Source of the DNA: Brachybacterium sp. YJGR34
Lineage (GTDB): Bacteria > Actinomycetota > Actinomycetes > Actinomycetales > Dermabacteraceae
Reading direction: 5' to 3'
DNA length: 64,000 bases
NCBI RefSeq assembly: GCF_003347015.1
Contig: NZ_PNFB01000001.1
Location: forward strand, 1 to 64,000
Shown: positions 35,000 through 43,510 of the stretch, piece by piece
Numbering within the stretch: position 1 is the stretch's first letter
Layout of the letters: each line of letters begins with the position of its first letter
The notes under the pieces: model-generated
What the model saw: the letters and a program-made list of their open reading frames with translations, nothing else
Database searches by the model: none
Told to the model about the DNA's origin: nothing
Made by a program: the position numbers and the translations under genes

Positions 35000-35992
35000 T
35001 CAGACGTCGATCATCGGGTCCACGTGATGGTCGGCGAAGCGGGCGCGCAGGAACTCGGAGTGCACGTCGAGGGAGCGGGAGACGCCGCCGACGATGTCGG
35101 TCTCGATCTGCTCGACCCCCTCGGCGAGCACCGCGATCTGCTCGATGACGCGGTCGAGGTTCTCGAGCGCCTCCTCGCGGGCGGTGCCCGCGAAGGTCTG
35201 CAGGAAGCCGAGGATGTCCTCGGCGGCGTCGAGGAGCTCGGGCAGGTAGCGGCTGGCCATGCCCTCGAGCATCATGATCTCGCCGGAGGAGGAGCGCATC
35301 GACTGCAGCTGCTCGGAGCCGACGAGGGCATCGATCCTGGTCACGAGTGCTGTCGCCTCGTCCAGGACGCGGGTGGCGGAGGCGTTGCTCGCGCGCGGCC
35401 GCAGCTCGGCCACACGCTGCCGGGTGACCTCGTCGGCGCGGAGGATCCGTTCGAGCGTCTCGCGGGTGCTGCCGGTGACCTCACCGGCCAGGACAGGGGC
35501 CTGTGCCGGCGCCCTGCGCAGGACGCGGAGCGCCGCGCCGCTGCCACCGGCGGCCACCACGCCCACCCCGGCGGCCGCCATCAGGGCCAGCAGCGGCCCG
35601 GCGAGGCCGGTGCCGAGGACGAGCAGGAGGGTCGCGGCCCCGGCCAGGCCGCCCAGCAGCAGCGGGACGCCGAGCAGCACGGCGAGGCCGCGCCCCGAGG
35701 TGCCCGAGCGGGTGACGTCCAGACCCGCGGGACGGTGCACCGCCCCCTCGAGCGGCGTCTCGCGCGGACCCCAGAGGTCCCGGCGCTCGGCGGTCGCCTT
35801 CCAGGGCAGGTCCTGGTCCCCGGGGGAGGCCGGCGGAGGAGCCTGTCCGGCGACGGGAGCGTCCGTCGGCCCGGCGGCGGTCGCGCCGGGTGGGGAGTCG
35901 CCGGGGGAGGGGGGCTCGGGCGCGAAGGGATCGGGGAACCTGCTGTTCCCGCTGGTCGGCCGGTCGGCCGACGGGTCGTGTCCGTCGCTCAC
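35000..35992 (-). CDS. XpaC-like (5-bromo-4-chloroindolyl phosphate hydrolysis) family protein
   Basis: A 330-residue membrane protein. The first ~115 residues are Pro/Gly/Asp-rich and disordered. Two long hydrophobic segments follow (GLAVLLGVPLLLGGLAGAA and AGPLLALMAAAGVGVVA). The C-terminal half is helical and resembles XpaC: tetrad-like TRIDALVGSEQLQSM and RYLPELLDAAEDILG. I chose GTG 35992 (VSDGHDPS); the longer frame upstream is Arg-rich shadow sequence. Pairing with telA supports the call. Confidence 0.72.
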   Translation of the reverse strand: MSDGHDPSADRPTSGNSRFPDPFAPEPPSPGDSPPGATAAGPTDAPVAGQAPPPASPGDQDLPWKATAERRDLWGPRETPLEGAVHRPAGLDVTRSGTSGRGLAVLLGVPLLLGGLAGAATLLLVLGTGLAGPLLALMAAAGVGVVAAGGSGAALRVLRRAPAQAPVLAGEVTGSTRETLERILRADEVTRQRVAELRPRASNASATRVLDEATALVTRIDALVGSEQLQSMRSSSGEIMMLEGMASRYLPELLDAAEDILGFLQTFAGTAREEALENLDRVIEQIAVLAEGVEQIETDIVGGVSRSLDVHSEFLRARFADHHVDPMIDV

Positions 35993-36193
35993 TGGTCCCC
36001 GCAGTCCTGTGGAGGCGGCGACGAGACCTCGGCGGCGGAGGGGACCGGCCGTGCGGCCCGATCCGCTCCCGAGAGCGCCTCGTCCTGTGCGTGCGGCCAG
36101 GCTATCGCGGACCACTGGACGTCGGCCGAGGATCCGCTGCGAGCGCAGGGACGGTCGTCGCTGCACGCTCCGCGCGGCCCGGCGCCGCGCCGG

Positions 36194-37744
36194 TCAGCGG
36201 CGAGACCCGCCGCCCCGGTGCAGGTCGGCGGCCGTGGGCGCCGGGATCTCGGCGTCGAAGGGGATCATGGGCCGGCGGATCCTCTCGTGCCCCAGTCGCA
36301 GCAGGTCCTGGTCCACGCCGCCCGGGGTGAGGGCCAGCAGCCAGTCTGCGGCGGCGGCGTACTGGTCCGGCTCGAGGTAGCCCATCTTCACGGTGACCAC
36401 GTCGAAGCCGGTCATCGACAGCCCCAGCCGCGCGAACATCTCGTGCCGCGCCCACTGGGAGCGGCGCGCGGTGACCACCACGACCAGGCCCGTCTCCTGC
36501 TCCCCGTCGAGCACGCGCAGCGCCGCCGCGCGGCCCGTCGGCCCCGACGCATCCAGCGCCTGGACCTGCACCCGCAGCGGCACCGGACCGGGCTCGCGGG
36601 TGTCGATCCGCGCCCCGATCGCCACCTCGCCGCGCCCGCCCACGCCCAGGGCATGGGCCGCCTCGGTGGTCTCCGGATCGACCAGCGAGACCATGAGGGC
36701 GCTGACCTCGCCGCGGCGGATCTCCTCGCGCGCGGCGAGGCGCGCGAGGCAGTAGGTGGTGTCGTCGGCTCCGCCCGCGCCGGGGTTGTCCCCGGAGTCG
36801 GAGATCCAGAAGGGCCGGGCGTCGGAGGCGATCGCGCGGTCCAGGCACTCCTCGAACTCCCCGGTGGGGGCCACGAACTCGAAGTCGTGGCGGACCTCCC
36901 AGAGGGCGGTGGCGAGCTCGAGGGCGGCGGCGTCGACCGCCGCGGCCTCCGGGCCGTGGGCGACGATCGCGGCCTGGCAGCGATCCTGATCGGCCCAGGC
37001 GAAGCCGATCCAGCAGGAGATGTCGGTGACGCCGGCGCGCTCGGTGAGCGCCGGGATCCGCTCGTACAGCGACTTCGCGGGCTCGATCCGGGTGGAGGTC
37101 TTCTCCCCGGGCAGCAGGATCGGGACGTGCACCAGAGCCTTGTGCGGCAGGGGGGCACCCTCCCGCACCGCGGCCGCGGACTCGACCAGGTCGCGCAGCC
37201 CCCGCTCGCGGGTCTCCCAGGCGTCGATGTGCGGGGCATGGCGGTAGCAGGTCAGCAGGTCGCAGCAGGAGAAGAGGGTCTCGGAGACATTGCCGTGCAG
37301 GTCCATCGCGGTGCCCACCACGACGTCGTCGCCGAGGACGGAGCGGATCGCGGTGATCAGATCGCCCTCGGCGTCCTCGAGCCCCACCACGCTCATCGCC
37401 CCGTGGATGTCGAAGAAGAAGCCGTCCAGCGGAGCCTCGGCCGCCGCCGCGTCGAGGCCGTCGAGGATCTCCTGCTTCCAGCCCTCGTAGACCTCGCGCA
37501 CCAGCTGACCGCCCGGCAGGGCCCGGGCATGGAGCACGCCCACGTAGTCCGCGGCCTCCCGCAGCGCCTGCCCGGAGGCCGAGCCGTCCGTGAAGAACGG
37601 GAAGCGGTCCAGGATCTCGGCGGTGCCGCGGCGCACCTCGAAGTCCTCGGCGGAGGAGACGTAGGGGGTGAAGGTCGAGGACTCGATGGCGATCCCCGCG
37701 AGCGCGATACGGGGTGGGGCGGACGGGGATGTCGTCTCTGACAT
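36194..37744 (-). CDS. M81-family metallopeptidase (MlrC-like)
   Basis: Cytosolic zinc-type hydrolase of 516 residues related to microcystinase MlrC. Family features are AIESSTFTPYVSS near the N-terminus, GFFFDIHGAMS, GTAMDLHGNVSE (likely metal ligands Asp and His), and ISDSGDNPGAGGADDTT. ATG 37744 (MSETTSPS). It is divergent from the fucosidase across 91 bp. Members of this family in non-cyanotoxin settings have unknown peptide or amide substrates, so the name should not be read as evidence for microcystin breakdown. Confidence 0.88.
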   Translation of the reverse strand: MSETTSPSAPPRIALAGIAIESSTFTPYVSSAEDFEVRRGTAEILDRFPFFTDGSASGQALREAADYVGVLHARALPGGQLVREVYEGWKQEILDGLDAAAAEAPLDGFFFDIHGAMSVVGLEDAEGDLITAIRSVLGDDVVVGTAMDLHGNVSETLFSCCDLLTCYRHAPHIDAWETRERGLRDLVESAAAVREGAPLPHKALVHVPILLPGEKTSTRIEPAKSLYERIPALTERAGVTDISCWIGFAWADQDRCQAAIVAHGPEAAAVDAAALELATALWEVRHDFEFVAPTGEFEECLDRAIASDARPFWISDSGDNPGAGGADDTTYCLARLAAREEIRRGEVSALMVSLVDPETTEAAHALGVGGRGEVAIGARIDTREPGPVPLRVQVQALDASGPTGRAAALRVLDGEQETGLVVVVTARRSQWARHEMFARLGLSMTGFDVVTVKMGYLEPDQYAAAADWLLALTPGGVDQDLLRLGHERIRRPMIPFDAEIPAPTAADLHRGGGSRR

Positions 37745-37835
37745 GCGTGTCTCCAGGGGCTGAGCGGCGGGATCCTGCCATCCTTGCATCCGGCACCGCC
37801 CACCGCCACGGGACCGCTCCGACGAAGGACCACCG

Positions 37836-39191
37836 ATGATCAGCTTCGACGACCGCCACGGCCCCGCGCACGCCGCCCCCGCCTCCGCGTATCCCGATCT
37901 CTCCGTGCCGGACTGGTACCGCGACGCGAAGCTGGGGATCTTCGTGCACTGGGGGCTGTACTCGGTGCCCGCCTGGGCGGACGTGCTGGACCGCAGCGAC
38001 GTCACCGCCGAGACCGCCTATGCCCGCCACCAGTACGCCGAGTGGTACGCGAACACCGTGCGCCTGGAGGGCCCCACGAAGCGCCGCCACGAGGAGCTCT
38101 ACGGCCTGGGCCGCACCTACGAGGACTTCGCCCAGGACTGGCGCCCCGCCCCGGGCGCCGCCGCGGGGATCGTGGACCTAGCCGTCCGCGCCGGCGCCCG
38201 CTACCTGGTCCCCACCACGAAGCACCACGACGGCTTCTGCCTCTGGGACAGCGCCACCACCACCTTCACCGCTCCCCGGCGCGGACCCGGCCGGGACCTG
38301 ATCGCCGAGCTCGCCGCCGCGGTGCGCGCGGCGGGGCTGCGGCTGGGGCTCTACTTCTCCGGCGCCCATGACTGGCACGTCAGCGACTTCCCTCCGCTGA
38401 CCTCGAACGAGGACCTCTTCGCGCTGCGCCGCAACGATCCGGCCTTCGCGGCCCACGCCGCCGCGCAGCTGCGCGAGCTCGTCGATGCCTTCGCGCCGGA
38501 CCTGCTGTGGAACGACATCGACTGGCCGGATGCCGGCAAGCTCGACGGCCCCGACTCCCTCCAGCAGCTGTTCGCGGAGTACCTCGAGGCCGTCCCCGCC
38601 GGGATGGTCAACGACCGCTGGGGGATCCCCGTCCATGGGGTGCTCACCCGCGAGTACCAGGACATCGCCGCGGTGCAGGACGAGGTCTTCGAATCGACCC
38701 GTGGGCTGGGACTGTCCTTCGGGTACAACGCCGAGGAGTCCCAGGAGCACGCCCTGGACGGGGCGGCGCTGATCCGTCTGCTGGTGGACGTGGTCTCGAA
38801 GAACGGGAACCTGCTGCTGAACGTCGGCCCGCGGGCCGACGGGACGGTCCCCGACCTCCAATCCGCGGCACTGGAGCAGATGGGCGCGTGGCTGGACGAC
38901 CACGGCGCGGCGATCCACGGCACCCGCCCCTGGTTCCACGAAGCGGTCCGGACCCCGCCGGAGGGCGTGCGCTTCACGTTCGGCCGCACGGCCGACGGGC
39001 AGGAGGTTCTCCACGCCCTGCTGCTCGACCCGGCAGCGGGGCCTGTGACCCTGGACCCGCAGGTCAGCGCCGCGGTGTGCGAGGTTGCGCGGGTGCCCGG
39101 CGAGGACGGGGCCCGGGCCGAGGGCGGCCTCACGCTGCGGCCGGAGGCCGCTCACGGTGCCGTGTCGGTGGTGACCCTCCCGCGGCGTTGA
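37836..39191 (+). CDS. Alpha-L-fucosidase (GH29)
   Basis: Retaining glycosidase of family GH29, 451 residues. It shows KLGIFVHWGLYSVPAWAD (residues 32-49), TTKHHDGFCLWDS (127-139), and the probable nucleophile Asp227 in LLWNDIDWP. A smaller C-terminal beta domain follows. There is no signal peptide, so it acts on imported fucosides. GAAGGA precedes the ATG. No fucose-specific transporter or kinase is adjacent. Confidence 0.9.
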   Translation: MISFDDRHGPAHAAPASAYPDLSVPDWYRDAKLGIFVHWGLYSVPAWADVLDRSDVTAETAYARHQYAEWYANTVRLEGPTKRRHEELYGLGRTYEDFAQDWRPAPGAAAGIVDLAVRAGARYLVPTTKHHDGFCLWDSATTTFTAPRRGPGRDLIAELAAAVRAAGLRLGLYFSGAHDWHVSDFPPLTSNEDLFALRRNDPAFAAHAAAQLRELVDAFAPDLLWNDIDWPDAGKLDGPDSLQQLFAEYLEAVPAGMVNDRWGIPVHGVLTREYQDIAAVQDEVFESTRGLGLSFGYNAEESQEHALDGAALIRLLVDVVSKNGNLLLNVGPRADGTVPDLQSAALEQMGAWLDDHGAAIHGTRPWFHEAVRTPPEGVRFTFGRTADGQEVLHALLLDPAAGPVTLDPQVSAAVCEVARVPGEDGARAEGGLTLRPEAAHGAVSVVTLPRR

Positions 39192-39206
39192 CCGCGACGC
39201 TCCGCC

Positions 39207-39962
39207 TCATCCCAGCAGCAGCCGCATCCCCGTGCTCAGGGACAGCGCCGCGCCGAGGAAGCCCAGCACGATGACCAGGCGCTGGATGCCGTTCTCGGGC
39301 AGGCGCCGCTGGACCTTCTCGCCGAGCCCCACGGAGACCACCACCGCGGTGAGCATCGCCAGCCACACCCACCAGGGCAGGTGGGGCAGCTGGCCGTCGT
39401 CCCACGCCCACTTGGTCCCGAAGGACCCCAGGGAGACGAGGATCCACAGCGGCTGGAGGGTGGCGACCATGGGCAGCGCCGGCCACCGGGAGAGCACCGC
39501 GTAGACCGTCACGGCCGGCCCGCCCACGCCGCCCAGGACGGTGCCGAGCCCGGTCCCGATCCCGGTGACCACCTGTGCGGTGCGGCCGTCCACGGTCCGG
39601 TCCACGCGGGCCAGCAGGAGCGAGATCAGCAGGCTCAGCAGCACCAGCGATGCGACCACGAGGTACAGCGGGGCCGGGGGGGGGGAGATCGAGGAGAGCC
39701 AGGCGGCGCCCGGCATCACCGCGACCGCGGGCAGTCCCAGCCAGAGCACCGTCTTCCAGTCGATCCGGGACCAGACGCGGGGGAGGATCGCCAGCGGCAC
39801 CAGCCCGCCCAGGAGGTTGGCGAGCATGATCCCCTCGTGGGCGCCGATCAAGACCACCGCGTAGGGCGCGAAGACGATGCCCAGGCCCATGCCCGCCACG
39901 CGCTGGATGATCGCGCAGGCCAGCACCAGACCGATCAGGGCCAGCTCGACGGTCAGGCTCAT
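39207..39962 (-). CDS. TauE/SafE-family membrane exporter
   Basis: Membrane protein of 251 residues with about eight hydrophobic segments, of the TauE/SafE (DUF81) family that moves sulfite, sulfoacetate or related organic anions outward. The motif GMGLGIVFAPYAVVLIGA near the N-terminus and GIGTGLGTVLGGVGGPAVT in the second half are the family repeats. I chose ATG 39962; a longer frame would add a Pro/Arg-rich non-membrane stretch. It converges on the fucosidase gene with a 15-bp gap. Confidence 0.87.
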   Translation of the reverse strand: MSLTVELALIGLVLACAIIQRVAGMGLGIVFAPYAVVLIGAHEGIMLANLLGGLVPLAILPRVWSRIDWKTVLWLGLPAVAVMPGAAWLSSISPPPAPLYLVVASLVLLSLLISLLLARVDRTVDGRTAQVVTGIGTGLGTVLGGVGGPAVTVYAVLSRWPALPMVATLQPLWILVSLGSFGTKWAWDDGQLPHLPWWVWLAMLTAVVVSVGLGEKVQRRLPENGIQRLVIVLGFLGAALSLSTGMRLLLG

Positions 39963-40082
39963 CGCGGGAACCGGCGGGGCGCGGCGGATCGGGGGAGGTC
40001 GTGCACGGGGTGTCGCTCGTTCCTGAGTTCGGGGCATCCCGACAGGCGGGACGGGGGAGAGGCCGTGGACGCTCTCCGATTC

Positions 40083-40105
40083 GTCCCACCGTAGGCTGGT
40101 GGGAC
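40083..40105. promoter_or_regulatory. Inverted repeat upstream of the aldo/keto reductase
   Basis: GTCCCACC (40083-40090) and GGTGGGAC (40098-40105) form perfect 8-bp arms around GTAGGCT. A -10-like TAGGCT lies between the arms, 23 bp upstream of the ATG, so it could be an operator or a leader hairpin. Confidence 0.45.
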
Positions 40106-40128
40106 AGGACTATCGAGGAGGATCTCGC

Positions 40129-40962
40129 ATGACTGCTGTTCCCGCACTCTCCTTCCATGACGGCCGGACCGTCCCCCAGCTCGGCTACGGCGTGTGGCAG
40201 GTCGAGGACGAGGTCGCCGCGGACGTCGTCGTCCAGGCGCTCGAGGCCGGCTACCGGCACATCGACACCGCCGCCGGCTACCAGAACGAGGGCGGCGTGG
40301 GCCGCGCCGTGGCGTCCTCGGGCGTCCCGCGCGAAGAGGTCTTCGTGACCACCAAGCTCGCCAACGGCGACCAGGGCTTCGACTCCGCGAAGGCGGCGCT
40401 GCAGACCTCGCTGGACAAGCTCGGCCTGGACAGCGTCGACCTCTACCTCATCCACTGGGCGAGCCCGCAGCGCGGGACGTACCTGGAGTCGTGGAAGGCC
40501 CTCATCGAGCTGCAGAAGGAGGGGAAGGCGACGAGCATCGGCGTCTCGAACTTCCCGATCCCGCAGCTCGAGGAGATCATCGAGGCCACCGGCGTGGTGC
40601 CGGTGATGCACCAGATCGAGCTGCACCCCGAGTTCCAGCAGCACGAGCTGCGCGAGTTCCACGCCCGCCACGGCATCCTCACCGAGGCGTGGTCCCCGCT
40701 GGGCCAGGGCGGCGACATCCTGGAGCACCCGGTGATCACCGAGATCGCCGCCGCGCACGGGGTCGACGCCGGCCAGGTGATCATCGCCTGGCACCTGGCG
40801 ATCGGCAACGTCGTCATCCCCAAGACCGTCACTCCCGCGCGGATCGTCTCGAACCTCGCCGCGGCGGAGCTCGAGCTGACCTCCGAGCAGGTCGAAGCGA
40901 TCAACGGCCTGGACCGGGCCGACGGCCGGATCGGCGCGGATCCCGCCAACCCCGGGTTCTGA
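40129..40962 (+). CDS. Aldo/keto reductase (2,5-diketogluconate reductase-like)
   Basis: NADPH-dependent reductase, 277 residues, TIM barrel. The catalytic tetrad Asp46, Tyr51, Lys76 and His109 is intact (YRHIDTAAGYQNE, TTKLAN, LIHWASP). The C-terminal NVVIPKTVTPARIVSN carries coenzyme-binding residues. GAGGAGG sits 7 bp before ATG 40129. Substrates are usually aldehydes and ketoses; nothing narrows it here. Confidence 0.9.
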   Translation: MTAVPALSFHDGRTVPQLGYGVWQVEDEVAADVVVQALEAGYRHIDTAAGYQNEGGVGRAVASSGVPREEVFVTTKLANGDQGFDSAKAALQTSLDKLGLDSVDLYLIHWASPQRGTYLESWKALIELQKEGKATSIGVSNFPIPQLEEIIEATGVVPVMHQIELHPEFQQHELREFHARHGILTEAWSPLGQGGDILEHPVITEIAAAHGVDAGQVIIAWHLAIGNVVIPKTVTPARIVSNLAAAELELTSEQVEAINGLDRADGRIGADPANPGF

Positions 40963-41013
40963 CCACGGGGACGTGATCGCGATGGGCGCGGTCCGTCGAT
41001 GATCGAGGGGGCA

Positions 41014-41069
41014 GGTGTCGGGGCGTTCGTGTAATTGCGCATACGCAATTACGTGAACGCCCCGACACC
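41014..41069. repeat. 26-bp stem palindrome with 4-nt loop
   Basis: Arms 41014-41039 and 41044-41069 pair without a break in RNA: 24 Watson-Crick pairs plus two G-U pairs around a CATA loop. The inner half is AT-rich (GTAATTGCG/CGCAATTAC) and the outer half GC-rich (GGTGTCGGGGCGTTC). It sits between the convergent aldo/keto reductase and GH4 genes. A bidirectional terminator or mobile palindromic repeat is likely; a degenerate 40-nt sibling of its core is at 3284-3323. Confidence 0.8.
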
Positions 41070-41086
41070 GGTCCCGGCACGCCCGC

Positions 41087-41156
41087 GGGATCTCGCTCGC
41101 GGGACCTCGCCCGTGGGACCTCGCCCACCGGACCTCGCCCGTGGGACGTCGCCCGC
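41087..41156. repeat. Five tandem 14-bp repeats
   Basis: Five directly adjacent 14-bp units close to GGGACCTCGCCCGT run from 41087 to 41156; units 2-4 differ from it at 0 to 2 positions and units 1 and 5 at 2 to 3. The period is not a multiple of three and the repeat ends 8 bp before the GH4 stop codon, so it is non-coding. Confidence 0.85.
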
Positions 41157-41164
41157 CGTCCCCC

Positions 41165-42583
41165 TCAGCCCGCGCCGAGCAGCGCGGCGATCCGGGGGTG
41201 GCCGGCGGTGTACCCCTCGAGCAGGGCGCGGCCCAGCTCCGGCGAGCTGACCAGCGGGTGTGTCGAGAATCCCTGCCAGGCGGCCTCGCGCGAGCCGGTC
41301 CGCGCGGCCTCGAGGATCGCCCGCTCGGAGGCGCGCAGACTGCTCATGAGCCCCAGCCGCCCCAGCTCCACCGGGGCCACCGGCAGGGGGTGCACGCCCG
41401 CACCGTCCACCCGGCACAGCACCTCGATCACGGCATCGGACGGCAGCTCGGGGACGATGCGACCGGCGGGCGGGGTCTCGCCGCCTGCGGGCGCATTGCC
41501 GACGTCGAGGATCATCCGCTCCTCGCGGCCGGTGGCGATCGCGGTCATCAGCCGCAGCGCCACCTCCTGGTAGCCGCCGCCGGCGATGTCCTCCTCGCGC
41601 CGCTCCTCGTCCCGCGACTCGGCCATGTAGGTCGCCTCGCGCTCGTGCAGCGTGGAGCGCCAGAGGTCCAGCGGCGAGGTGCAGCATCCGTCGGCCGATG
41701 CCCCGGCGGTGCCCGCTGCGAGGTAGAAGTCGCCCTGCTGCTTGGCGAGGAACTCCCCCCGGGTGGTGGCCGCGCCGGTGATGCGCTCGATCGCGGCGGT
41801 GGTGTGCAGGTAATAGAAGAGGTACTCGTTGGGCAGCGCGCCGTCGGCCCGCACCCAGTCCTTCCCGATCAGCCGCGCCTCCTCGATCTGCTCGAGGGCG
41901 GCGTCGTCGGCCAGCAGCCCGGGCAGGCGCTCGACCCCGTCGATCCGCACCGAGCGCAGCCAGCCCAGGTGGTTCAGGCCCACGTAGTCCACCTCCGCAC
42001 CGCGCTCGCCGGCCACGAGGTCGACCCCCAGCAGGCGGCCCACGCGGCGCACCAGCCCGATCGGGGTGTCGCAGATGCCCACCACGCGATCGCCGAGCAC
42101 GCCGCGCATCGCCTCGGTGACGATCCCGGCGGGGTTGGTGAAGTTGATGACCCAGGCGCGCGGGGCGAGCTCGGCGACGGCCGCGGCGATCTCGAGCGCG
42201 ACGGGCAGGGTGCGCAGCGCGTAGGCGAGCCCGCCGGGGCCGATGGTCTCCTGCCCCAGCAGCCCCAGCCCGAGCGCCACCCGCTCGTCGACGGTGCGGG
42301 CCTCGGCGCCGCCCACCCGCACGGCGGAGAAGACGAAGTCCGCCCCGGTCACCGCCTCGCGCAGCGCGGTGGTGGACCGCACCCGCGGCAGGGAGGACGC
42401 GCGCCCCTCGGCCAGCAGCCGCTCGCCCAGCCCCTCGATGACGGCGGAGATGGTCCCGAGGCGTCCGGGATCGACGTCGTGCAGGGCGATCTCGTCGACC
42501 GTGAGGCCGGTGGCGGCGGTCGCGACCGCCTCGTACACGAGGGGGACGCGGAAGCCTCCGCCTCCCAGGATGGCGAGCTTCAT
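41165..42583 (-). CDS. GH4-family NAD/Mn-dependent glycosidase
   Basis: Glycosidase of family 4, 472 residues, which cleaves by NAD-assisted oxidation. It has the N-terminal Rossmann entry LAILGGGGFRVP, the family Asn in NFTNPAGI, metal-ligand Cys171 in CDTPIGL and His205 in NHLGW. The CDTP tetrad is nearer to the CDMP/CNVP sets of 6-phospho-glucosidases than to the CHxx sets of galactosidases or glucuronidases. There is no PTS nearby, so a phosphorylated substrate would have to come from a kinase. It shares an ATGA overlap with the DeoR gene. Confidence 0.87.
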   Translation of the reverse strand: MKLAILGGGGFRVPLVYEAVATAATGLTVDEIALHDVDPGRLGTISAVIEGLGERLLAEGRASSLPRVRSTTALREAVTGADFVFSAVRVGGAEARTVDERVALGLGLLGQETIGPGGLAYALRTLPVALEIAAAVAELAPRAWVINFTNPAGIVTEAMRGVLGDRVVGICDTPIGLVRRVGRLLGVDLVAGERGAEVDYVGLNHLGWLRSVRIDGVERLPGLLADDAALEQIEEARLIGKDWVRADGALPNEYLFYYLHTTAAIERITGAATTRGEFLAKQQGDFYLAAGTAGASADGCCTSPLDLWRSTLHEREATYMAESRDEERREEDIAGGGYQEVALRLMTAIATGREERMILDVGNAPAGGETPPAGRIVPELPSDAVIEVLCRVDGAGVHPLPVAPVELGRLGLMSSLRASERAILEAARTGSREAAWQGFSTHPLVSSPELGRALLEGYTAGHPRIAALLGAG

Positions 42584-43350
42584 GGCAGCAGGACCTCCAC
42601 GTCCTCCCCGTCGGGGAGGGTGATCTCGAAGGGGTGGGGTGAGCGGTCGGTGATCAGGGCGGTGAACCGGCCCAGCGGGGCGATCTCGAGGAAACCCGTG
42701 CCGGGGAGCTTCTCGTGGTCGGCGAGCAGGTAGGAGGAGGTGGCGATGTCCAGCAGGCCGCGCTTGACGGGCACCTCGCTGGGGGTCGAGTCGAGCACCG
42801 CGCCGTCCGCCCGCACCCCCGAGCTGCCCAGGAAGGCCCGGTCCACGCGGAGCTGTGCGAGCGCGGACTCGGTGAGGGTGCCGACCATGGAGTCGTAGCT
42901 GGGGCGCAGCAGGCCGCCGAGGATCACGATGTCGACGGCGGGAGCGGCCGCCAGCGCACGCACCACGGCGAGGGAGGCGGTGACCACGGTGAGGGAGCGC
43001 TCCAGCAGCAGCGGGCACATCGCCGCGACAGTCGTGCCGATGTCGAGGGCGACCACCTCGCCGTCCTCGACCAGCGAGCAGGCGCGCGCGGCGATCGCCT
43101 GCTTCTCGGCGGTGGCGGTGCGGGCGACGTCGGCGAAAGAGCGCGGATCGGCCTCGGGGCGCACCGAGCCGTGCAGCGACGCGGCGCCGCCGCGCACGCG
43201 GCGCAGCGCGCCGGCCTCGGCGAGGATCTCGAGGTCGCGCCGGATCGTCGCCGTGGAGACGCCCAGGTCGGAGCTGAGCGCGGCGACCGTGACGGTGCCC
43301 CGTCGTCGGAGCGCCGTCGCGATCGCTCGATGGCGCTCCTCGCTCAGCAT
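42580..43350 (-). CDS. DeoR-family transcriptional regulator
   Basis: Sugar-responsive repressor, 256 residues, with an N-terminal DeoR helix-turn-helix (RRRGTVTVAALSSDLGVSTATIRRDL) and a C-terminal DeoRC sensor domain (DIGTTVAAM, LGSSGVRADG) that normally senses a sugar phosphate. ATG 43350. It is first of a two-gene unit with GH4 and divergent from the importer operon; the inverted repeat at 43378-43399 is a likely site. Confidence 0.88.
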   Translation of the reverse strand: MLSEERHRAIATALRRRGTVTVAALSSDLGVSTATIRRDLEILAEAGALRRVRGGAASLHGSVRPEADPRSFADVARTATAEKQAIAARACSLVEDGEVVALDIGTTVAAMCPLLLERSLTVVTASLAVVRALAAAPAVDIVILGGLLRPSYDSMVGTLTESALAQLRVDRAFLGSSGVRADGAVLDSTPSEVPVKRGLLDIATSSYLLADHEKLPGTGFLEIAPLGRFTALITDRSPHPFEITLPDGEDVEVLLP

Positions 43351-43377
43351 GGCGTCACCGTAGCACCGAGTGAGCAT

Positions 43378-43399
43378 TTTCGCGCAGGACTGCGCAAAG
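43378..43399. promoter_or_regulatory. Inverted repeat in the DeoR/importer divergent region
   Basis: TTTCGCGCA (43378-43386) and TGCGCAAAG (43391-43399) match as inverted repeats at seven of nine positions around GGAC. It lies 27 bp upstream of the DeoR start, where it could control both divergent units. Confidence 0.45.
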
Positions 43400-43510
43400 C
43401 TGTGCAGGCCCGAACAACTCGTGCCATCATGGTGTGCCGGACCACATGGCCGGCATCGGAGGGCGCGACCGCGACGAGGCGGTGCCGCCGACCACCCCCA
43501 GGAGGACATC

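Noticed and set aside
33425..37741. A 1438-residue plus-strand frame
   Set aside because: It runs antisense across telA, the XpaC-like gene and the MlrC gene; the apparent length comes from scarcity of stop codons in GC-rich DNA.
36194..37744. Microcystin degradation system
   Set aside because: Only an MlrC-type M81 protein is present; MlrA, MlrB and MlrD are absent, and M81 proteins occur widely without toxin links.
41035..41250. Short frame through the 14-bp repeats
   Set aside because: The 14-bp period shifts the frame at every unit and the frame overlaps the palindrome and the GH4 gene.
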